64,000 nucleotides of DNA from Corella eumyota (lineage: Eukaryota > Chordata > Ascidiacea > Phlebobranchia > Corellidae): the NCBI GenBank assembly GCA_963082875.1, contig OY720097.1, positions 1,054,001-1,118,000 of the forward strand. Direction: 5' to 3'. Both the position numbers and the translations under genes were made by a program. This document shows positions 57,401 to 64,000 of the stretch, piece by piece; the stretch's first letter is position 1; each line of letters starts with the position of its first letter. A model generated the notes under the pieces. The model worked only from the letters and a program-made list of their open reading frames with translations. It was not told the DNA's origin and searched no databases.

Positions 57401-60400
57401 AAGTGGTGGTAAGAACATTTGAGCTCTCAGCATGACATTGTTGGTTTGATTTCCACTGCTATCATAATGTAGTATCTTTAAGTACTTGTAAGGTCCAATC
57501 CAATCAGCAGCTTATAATTATCGGGCAATTATAATCTAAAATATTCTAAACTACCAAAGGCAACTTAAAACTGGATTAGGGTAATGGATGTTACTCTTTG
57601 TTTAAGTCGTTAAGTCGATCCTTCTCACATTAAGGATGAAAATAAAAAATATAATATTAAGATAGCTGGTTATTTGCATTAAGTCTTATGCTAAACATAT
57701 TGAACTTCTTTAACAAATTTTACGCTTTTTCTACAGATTGCACAACTTGCGTTCACTGGTATAAAGTGCCTCAACACCATTCAATCTTGTGTATATAAAA
57801 CAGCTTACCAGACCAATGAGAACTTGTTAATATGTGCTCCAACTGGTGCAGGGAAAACCAATGTTGCTATGCTTACTATAGTGAAGGAAATTATGAGGAA
57901 TGTGGTATCAGGGGTTATACAGAAAGACAAGTTTAAGGCAGGGTTGTTTTTAGTTATTTAATTTAAATTTAAAACACTTTTACATTTTAGAGGTGACTTT
58001 AATTCTTTGTTCGATATAAATACAGTTGATAAATATCATTTTAGGTTAATTTAAGTGTTAACTGTTTAACTTATTATGTGTGAATAGATGCACTGGGTGA
58101 TTATTACTTAAGGGCCTTAGGTTTAATTTTCACTGTTTTTATGTTAAAGCGCTCTTAAGTAAGATGCTCTTAAATAGTTGAATGGTTTCTACTGGTAAGC
58201 TAAAAACCAGTCAAAATGTTGATAATCTTATCAACTTACAGAAACAAAATGTCACATTTAAAATTGCCAAAAGCAACTTGAGACTGGTCTAGTATTATAA
58301 AAATGGGATCATTTGTGTTTAAAAGTTCTTGCTAATTCTCTCTTGTTCTTTACGGTCTTCACTGATTTTCACTTGCACTTTTAGTCTTAATTTTTTAAGG
58401 ACTGAACTTTAACTTTTAGATTGTTTATGTTGCCCCAATGAAAGCTCTGGCTGCAGAAATGACTGAAAACTTTGGTAAAAGATTAAGTTCTTTAGGAATT
58501 ATTGTCAGGGAATTAACTGGAGATATGCAACTCAAGAAATCTGAGATTATGAGCACACAGGTACATAAAACTGTTTTATAAAAACTATAAAATAATTAAG
58601 GGATTATTAGGTTAGTTTACACAAGTATTTGTAAGGACAGTGTTTACCAAATATTACGACGTTATGTAGTGGTTAAAAAACTTGGCTTTACTACATGGGG
58701 TCTTAGGTTCAATCTTCATTGCTTTTATGCTATCTCTAGGTAGGATATAAATGGTTTAAACTACTGTTGAGCCAATACTTAATCAGCAGCATAAATATCT
58801 AGCTTTTATAATTAATAATATGGGCAATTATAATCTATAATATCCCAAACTACCACAGGCAACTCGAGACTGGGTCGGAGTAACTGTTGTTACTCTATGT
58901 TAAGGTCGTGAAATCGACCTACCCACATTAACTACAGGCTTATTTAAAATTTTTAACCACAGACTTATTTAAAATTTTGATATTTTAATTAGATGTTAAT
59001 AACCACTCCTGAGAAATGGGATGTAGTGACCAGAAAATCAACCGGGGACGAAGCTTTATCAAAACTTGTGAGATTGTTGATTATTGATGAAGTTCATTTA
59101 CTTCATGATGAGAGAGGTCCCGTACTTGAAACATTGGTGGCCAGAACTTTAAGACAAGTGAGTTATTTTGATTTAATATTAATGTAAAATTTTGGTATAA
59201 ATTTAAAATACTGATTACAATTAAATGAAATAAGGAATTCAAAATTTAAGATTTACATTTCCTTAAAGTTTAGGTCAAAATTTGTTTGTCTAAATTGAAA
59301 CATTTATTTAGCAAAATGTTTTTTTTTTCTGGTATAAGTCCGTAGTATTACTTTTTTATTTTAAACTAATTGTTTTTTATTGTATTTTGTCTTAGTTTTT
59401 AAAGTCTGTTTCAATTTTTTAAATTAATTTTTTATTGTTATCACTACACCTAAAAAAAAGTATATATTTAAGGTAGCAAAAATACTAGTTTTTTAACTTG
59501 GGTTATGTGAAAAATACAATAAACAATATATACATTATTATTATGTTTGTAAATAACTGTTTAAAGTTCTTGTAATTTATTTTAAACTGATGATTATGTA
59601 TAATGTATGTTTAGGTTGAAACCCAGCAAACAATGATCAGAATCGTTGGACTTTCAGCAACTTTACCAAACTACACCGATGTAGCAAGATTCCTGAGGGT
59701 CAATCTGTGAGTTTGTTTTATTTATTTATATTGTAGGAAGGTCAACTTCAAAGCCTAAAAAATGGAGTAACAACAATTACCTTGTCCCAGTTTTCAGTTG
59801 TCTTTGACAGTTTTAGATATTATAGAATATAAATAACCAATAATTATGCTGATTTGTAAGTGCTGGCTCAATAGGAGTTTATATCATTTATAGTACCTTA
59901 CTTAACAGCATACAGCATTGGGAATCAAACCTAGGGCCTTATGTAATAAACCCTAGTTTTGTTACCACTATATAACATCACCAGTACATAAAGCAAACAA
60001 ACTAACCTAATTTAAAATAATCTTTCAGGCAGAAAGGATTATTTTTCTTTGATGGCCGATTTCGACCCGTTCCCTTACAACAAACATTTGTTGGAGTAAA
60101 AGCAAAGAACTTGATGATGCAGAGAAGGGATATGGATGAGGCTTGTTACTATGCTGTAGTTGACAACTTACGTAACGATGATCAGGTAACTTATAATGTT
60201 GTGTTTTTATATTTATTAATTTTCGATTTAGGAAGGTCAACTTCACAGCCTAAACATAGAGTAACATCAGTTACCTGACCCAGTCTCAAGTTGCCTTTAG
60301 CAGTTTGGGATATTATAGATTATAATTGTCCGATAATTATGTTGCTGATTAAGTGTTGGCTCAGCAGGAGTTTATACCGTTTAGGGCTTTACTCAAGGGC

Positions 60401-63400
60401 GTTACAGCATGAGATCACTGGGGATCAAACCCTCGGACCTCATGTAGTGTAGGAAGTGTTTTGATTACCACACCATGCCGCCAGCCTAAAAAAGTTTAGT
60501 AGCGATTGTCATCAGGCTTTTATTATTTTTTTGCAACAAATTTAAACCTCAATTAATTCTATTTCTGAGGATTTTGAAAAGATTTTTAAAAGAAAATAAA
60601 CATTGTTTTAATTTTTAATATATATTTTTTTTATTTTAGTGGTTTTGGTTAATTTGTTATACTGTATGTTAATTCATACTAAAATTTGCTTTTAAAACAA
60701 CTAATTTTAACATTTCAGGTTTTAGTTTTTGTTCATGCCAGAAATGCCACCATTAAAACAGCTGAAGCTTTGTTGGAAATTGCCCGGGAAAATAATGAGA
60801 CAAGTTTGTTCAGTTGCCAGGATAAGGAGGAGTACACACAAGCTCAAAAACAAGTAACTTAAACATTTTTGTTTTATTTAAACCTGCAGCATTGTGTAGT
60901 AGTTGTAGCACTTTTGTAACGGGCTTTATAGCATAAGGTCTTGGGTTCGATTCCCACTGCTTTATGTCTTATTTATTGCTCTTAAGTATGATGCTAAATC
61001 GGTACAAACTCTGTTGAGTCAATTCTTTATCGGCAGATTAAATATTGGTCAAATATAATTAATATTATTTGAAACTGTTGAAAAAAAACATAAGGTTAAA
61101 GTGTTAATTAAGGGTATTAATATTTATCCTGTTATTATTTACTAAATTGTTTACAAATTAAATATCTGTGTGCTTATAGATGGAAAGATCAAGAAACCGA
61201 GAATTAAAAGAATTATTTCGCTCAGGTGTTGGTTGCCATCATGCAGGTATTTAACTTTCTACATTAAAGTTATTAACACTACTTCTTATACTTTTTATAC
61301 CGAATGTCCAAAAGTTTAAATTGGACATTTAAAATATCATCATTGATTTTGCCAAGACTTTAGCTCTGACTTTTCTATTTTGGCATACAGTTGATTACTT
61401 TCAAAGAATGTATGTCTTTTGACTTGTTATTTGGTGCTTAAAGTGTTGGTAGTAATAGTAGTAAGAACACATAGCTTCACTACATACAGTATTAGGTTTG
61501 TTTTCTACTGCTTTTATGCTATAGAGCTTTTAAGCAAAGTGCTATATTTTAAGCCAAAAAAATATTCAGCAGATTAATTTTTGGACAAATAGAATTCATA
61601 ATTTTCCAAAATGTCAAAGGCAACTCGAAACTTGGTCAAGGCAATACTTGTTACTCTAAGTCAAGGTAGTAAAGTTGACCTTTCCACGTTGAGTATAAAT
61701 AAATAAAACTTAGCATAATAACTTTTTAAATGTTAAAAAATAGCAATAAAGTTTAACTTAATAAAATATTATTTTTTCTATTTACAATAACAGGCATGCT
61801 AAGGAGTGATCGTACAATGGTAGAGAAATTATTCTCCAAAGGATTAATCAAAGTTTTATGCTGTACAGCAACCCTGGCATGGGGGGTCAACCTTCCAGCA
61901 CATGCTGTTATTATAAAGGGGACTCAGGTCTATAATGCCAAGCAAGGTGCTTTTGTGGATCTGGGTATTTTGGATGTTATGCAGGTATAACATGATTGTT
62001 ATTTTACTGGTTATCAGCTAGTAATACTGGCAACATGGTGTAGTATTAAAAACACTTGGCTTTACTACATAAAGTCTTAGGCTAACTTTAACTGATTTTT
62101 ATATCGCATTGTTTTGACTGAGGTGTTATATCGGTTTTAACTTCATGGTGTAAATTATTAAGAACACTTGGGTATACTACATGAAGTCTTGGGTTTAATT
62201 TCCACTGCTTTTATGATGTAATCTCTTCAAGTTAGTTGCTAGAAAGAGTTTAAACTTCTGCTAGGCAAACAACCAATTGGCAAATTAATTTCAATTATAG
62301 GCAATAATTAACCTTACTACCAAGTTAACTCATAGCAGATATTTTAATGTTTTGATTAAAAAAATATTATATAATATATATACTAAGCTGGCAGTGGCAT
62401 TTCAAAGACTAAGTCTGGTTAAAAACACTCTAAAATTTAAAAACACTTATAAAGTCGACCTTACATTAGGAATAAATTAAACAAGTTGAGGTTAAACCAA
62501 TTAAAAATACATATTGAGGATAAACAATTAGAAATTAATCACTGAAAATAAAACTTCATCAATTGAGGTTAAAATTAACTAAACTATTTATTTAAGACTA
62601 AAAAGTAATTGAGAATAAATTAAATTAAATATTATTTCTAGATATTTGGTCGTGCTGGGAGGCCACAATTTGACACAACCGGAGAAGGAACAATTATCAC
62701 CACTTATGACAAGTTAGCTCGTTATCTTTCACTTATGACACGACAAAACCCAATTGAAAGTCAATTTGTTGATTGTTTGGTCGACAATCTAAACGCTGAG
62801 GTAAAAAGAATTTGTAATTTTTCTACAAAATTTTAGCTTTTGCTATGTAAATATGATTTTTATTTAAAAATAATAAAAACTAAGCATTTTAATTGGCTGT
62901 GCAGTTGTAAAAGGCATTCGGTATCTCTACATAAGGTTTTGAGTTCAATTCCCATCATTCTAAATTAAGCAGTATTGTTTAATTTAAAGTTTTGGGTTTA
63001 AGTAGTAATTGTTAAAACACTTAGCTTTATTACAAGAGGTCTTGGGTTCAATTCCCACTGTTTTTATACTATACTGTCCTCAAATAAGGCAATATAAACA
63101 AATAACGCAGTCATATATGGGGCTAAACATTTTCAAAATGTTATTGTTTTCTTGTATTTTTAGATTGCATTGGGCACAGTTAATACAGTTGAAGATGGAG
63201 TAAAATGGTTGTCTTATACTTACCTGTATACAAGGATTAGAAGAAATCCACTCGTATATGGAATTAATCATGCTGTGATTGAGGTTAGAAATACTTATTT
63301 ATATAACTTGGTCATACTTAAGTTTCTGGGTTTGATTTTCTTATTTTCTGTCTTTTAGGGCCCTTAAGTAAGGTATTTTTAACTGTATAAACTCCTGCTG

Positions 63401-64000
63401 TGACAACACTTAATCAGCAGCTTAATTGTTGGGCAATTATATTAAAAAATATCCCAAACTGCTACTGGCAACTCAAGACTGGGTCGACGTAACAAATGTT
63501 ACTCTAAGTTTAGACTGTTAAGTCAACCTTCCCACATCGAGGATAAATAAGTATTTATAAAAATATTGTTAACATAATTAAATGTACAGATTAACGAAAA
63601 TGTTTTTTTAAAAATTTAAAAACCTTTTGCTTTATTTGTTATAGAAAGACCCAGACTTAGTGGGATGGCAACATGACCTTATAACCCTAGCTGGGAAGAA
63701 TTTGGATAAAACAAAGATGATTAGATTTGATCAAAGAACTGGTAACTTAAAATAAATTATAATTTAAAAAAAAAATAAAAGTAAAAAAAGATAAAAAAAA
63801 TTTTCCAATTATGTATTGTATTTATTTTTAGCATCTTTTTAAGCCTATTATCTTTGCCTTTAAAATTTTAAAATAACAACTATTTTTAATTAGACACAAT
63901 TTGGATTACTGTATGTACTATTTATAAGACTTTATTATAAAAAACTGTTGTTTGTGGTGTGCAGGTAAGTTACCACATGCAAATTTTTGGTTGGGACCAA
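51450..64000 (+). CDS. ASCC3: Activating signal cointegrator 1 complex subunit 3, Ski2-like helicase (3' end off window)
   Basis: Twenty-two in-phase exons: 51450-51542, 52129-52264, 52567-52672, 53389-53542, 54005-54222, 54891-54972, 55368-55482, 55945-56000, 56076-56194, 56642-56786, 57062-57184, 57737-57937, 58420-58560, 58993-59157, 59615-59706, 60029-60185, 60719-60853, 61180-61246, 61794-61984, 62642-62800, 63164-63283, 63645-63741. They give 957 residues. Human ASCC3 has about 2200, so this is the N-terminal region and first helicase cassette. Motifs: APTGAGKTN (I, about 484-491), [11 protein letters not shown] (Ia), [16 protein letters not shown] (595-598), GLSATLPNY (III), FVHARN (IV), [16 protein letters not shown] (V), [10 protein letters not shown] (VI), then the winged-helix start [18 protein letters not shown]3 unwinds DNA for alkylation repair and splits stalled ribosomes. 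The intron after 57937 appears to use a GC donor. Confidence 0.96.
51634..52026. repeat. Inverted pair of family A SINEs forming a hairpin
   Basis: A plus-strand head and early body (51634-51754) joins directly to a full minus-strand copy (51755-52026). The head arms match closely and share a private variant, CCATCACGAAGTCGTGGG, instead of the usual CACACATGAGGTCGTGGG. The arms pair over about 115 bases with about 160 bases between. It lies in ASCC3 intron 1. Confidence 0.88.
52686..52920 (+). repeat. SINE family A, diverged
   Basis: CAGCAATGTGGTAAAGTGTT to CCTTCCCACATTAAAG, with part of the body missing around ATAAATACTATATCAGG. It lies in ASCC3 intron 3. Confidence 0.75.
52955..53262 (+). 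repeat. 154-bp tandem duplication including a SINE head
   Basis: Two head-to-tail units, 52955-53108 and 53109-53262, each starting GCTACCAATTATAACATATT or its junction equivalent and ending CACCCTTGCATAAGAT. They differ at about one position (CAATTCCCAC against CAAGTCCCAC). Each carries the front of a family A SINE; the SINE continues to about 53352 after the second unit. It lies in ASCC3 intron 3. Confidence 0.9.
53583..53880 (+). repeat. About 30-bp minisatellite in ASCC3 intron 4
   Basis: Units like TTTGCTGATTCTCTCTTGTA + CTTTACATTC repeat about ten times. The first three are nearly identical and the rest increasingly diverged toward 53880. Both strands are open by chance of the repeat (a [10 protein letters not shown] periodicity on the minus strand), but it is intronic. 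A related fragment is at 58327-58400. Confidence 0.82.
54304..54570 (+). repeat. SINE family A, full length
   Basis: CCGACAGCGTGGTGTAGTGG to CCACATCGAGGATAAACAAT, with the B-box-like GGGTTCGATTCC intact. It lies in ASCC3 intron 5, about 40 bp upstream of another copy. Confidence 0.87.
54612..54857 (+). repeat. SINE family A, diverged
   Basis: ACCAACATAACGGTTTTGTG to CACATTGAGGATAAATAAAT. The head is more decayed than its neighbour's, so the two inserted separately. Confidence 0.75.
55058..55325 (-). repeat. SINE family A, nearly full length
   Basis: TTATTCTCAATAAAATATCA to CCACTACACAATGCTGCCA. It lies in ASCC3 intron 6. Confidence 0.8.
55550..55700 (-). repeat. Family C copy, reverse
   Basis: GTCATAATATGGTCGCAACT, then GTGTGCACCACAAACGATAA, then TTAAGAGCTTACATACATAT. 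It lies in ASCC3 intron 7. Confidence 0.6.
56270..56560. repeat. SINE head fragment and family C copy
   Basis: A minus-strand family A fragment (56270-56375; AGCAGTGGGAGTCGAACCC) is followed by a plus-strand family C piece (56440-56560; AATAAAACTGCTGTTTGTGG). Both lie in ASCC3 intron 9. Confidence 0.55.
57400..57640 (+). repeat. SINE family A, diverged
   Basis: GTGGTGGTAAGAACATTTGA to CTCACATTAAGGATGAAAAT. It lies in ASCC3 intron 11. Confidence 0.72.
58090..58400 (+). repeat. Old SINE plus minisatellite-like fragment
   Basis: 58090-58290 is a very decayed family A copy (TTGCCAAAAGCAACTTGAGA). From 58303 follows ATGGGATCATTTGTGTTTAA, then TTGCTAATTCTCTCTTGTTC, echoing both the foldback at 29768 and the 30-bp repeat at 53583. 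It lies in the ASCC3 intron with the GC donor. Confidence 0.5.
58655..58935 (+). repeat. SINE family A, patchwork copy
   Basis: An old head and body to about 58815 is followed by a better-preserved stretch, GGGCAATTATAATCTATAAT to CGACCTACCCACATTA. It includes a duplicated ATTAATAATATGGGC region, suggesting two copies merged. It lies in ASCC3 intron 13. Confidence 0.65.
59728..59993 (-). repeat. SINE family A, diverged
   Basis: TTATATTGTAGGAAGGTCAA to ACCACTATATAACATCACCA. It lies in ASCC3 intron 15. Confidence 0.72.
60225..60485 (-). repeat. SINE family A, nearly full length
   Basis: CGATTTAGGAAGGTCAACTT to CACACCATGCCGCCAG. It lies in ASCC3 intron 16, starting about 40 bp after the exon. 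Confidence 0.82.
60882..61075 (+). repeat. SINE family A, diverged, tail lost
   Basis: CTGCAGCATTGTGTAGTAGT, then CTTGGGTTCGATTCCCACTG. The body fades after AATATTGGTCAAATATAATT. It lies in ASCC3 intron 17. Confidence 0.68.
61445..61700 (+). repeat. SINE family A, diverged
   Basis: TTGGTAGTAATAGTAGTAAG through CACGTTGAGTATAAATAAAT. It lies in ASCC3 intron 18. Confidence 0.65.
62025..62330 (+). repeat. Two old SINE heads in tandem
   Basis: CTGGCAACATGGTGTAGTAT (62029) and CTTCATGGTGTAAATTATTA (62141) each start a decayed family A head. Only the second keeps some body. They lie in ASCC3 intron 19. Confidence 0.6.
62885..63095 (+). repeat. Two SINE head fragments
   Basis: Head-like pieces at about 62890-62965 (GTTTTGAGTTCAATTCCCAT) and 63003-63095 (GTCTTGGGTTCAATTCCCAC). 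They lie in ASCC3 intron 20. Confidence 0.55.
63355..63548 (+). repeat. SINE family A, 5' truncated
   Basis: Starts at the GGGCCCTTAAGTAAGG body segment and is clear to CCCACATCGAGGATAAATAA. It lies in ASCC3 intron 21. Confidence 0.82.
63895..64000 (+). repeat. Family C copy, cut by window edge
   Basis: ATTTGGATTACTGTATGTAC, then ACTGTTGTTTGTGGTGTGCA, then GTAAGTTACCACATGCAAAT. It continues past the right edge. Confidence 0.6.

Noticed and set aside
57938-57945. Canonical GT donor at 57943 for the ASCC3 intron
   Set aside because: It would shift the frame into an early stop and break the conserved [13 protein letters not shown] join.
1-64000. Retrovirus-like, LTR or other capsid-bearing elements
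   Set aside because: No reverse transcriptase, integrase, capsid or long terminal repeats were recognised in any frame.

Overview
The window looks like nuclear DNA from a tunicate, most like an ascidian such as Ciona. It is AT-rich, and its compact chordate genes have many short GT-AG introns. Two tRNA-derived SINE families occur throughout, about fifty recognisable copies of the commoner one. Every protein gene here was rebuilt by eye from exons joined in consistent reading phase. Exon borders are therefore read from splice signals and family conservation, not from transcripts.

Layout: (1) 608-11869, minus strand, an SLC6 transporter of the GABA/taurine/creatine type, with its last exon(s) off the left edge. 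(2) 14093-16062, plus, STXBP6 (amisyn). (3) 17654-24668, minus, CCT2, the beta subunit of the cytosolic chaperonin. (4) 26893-32776, plus, an adhesion GPCR whose ectodomain carries a C-type lectin domain, a Cys-rich EGF-like module, a hormone-receptor domain and a GAIN/GPS region. This is the most unusual gene in the window. (5) 34065-35948, minus, a single-exon AidB/ACDH-11-type acyl-CoA dehydrogenase. (6) 36928-39578 and 39843-43764, plus, MTFP1 followed closely by DHRS1, possibly one operon. (7) 44986-48854, minus, DBT, the E2 of branched-chain ketoacid dehydrogenase. (8) 49321-49473, a tRNA-Glu/tRNA-Gly pair. (9) 50020-51021, plus, single-exon THOC6. (10) From 51450 to the right edge, plus, the N-terminal half of the helicase ASCC3.

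The genes are mostly housekeeping (protein folding, mRNA export, ribosome rescue, mitochondrial metabolism and shape) mixed with membrane signalling and transport genes. I see no common pathway. Three genes (DBT, MTFP1 and probably the acyl-CoA dehydrogenase) act in mitochondria, but they have separate promoters.

The non-coding DNA holds several stories. Two 56-57 bp minisatellites, in opposite orientation in introns of two genes, appear to derive from the tail of the common SINE. Two copies of a PIF/Harbinger-like MITE lie in opposite orientation. A SINE-headed hairpin and a 154-bp tandem duplication sit in ASCC3. No retrovirus-like or other capsid-bearing element was recognised.
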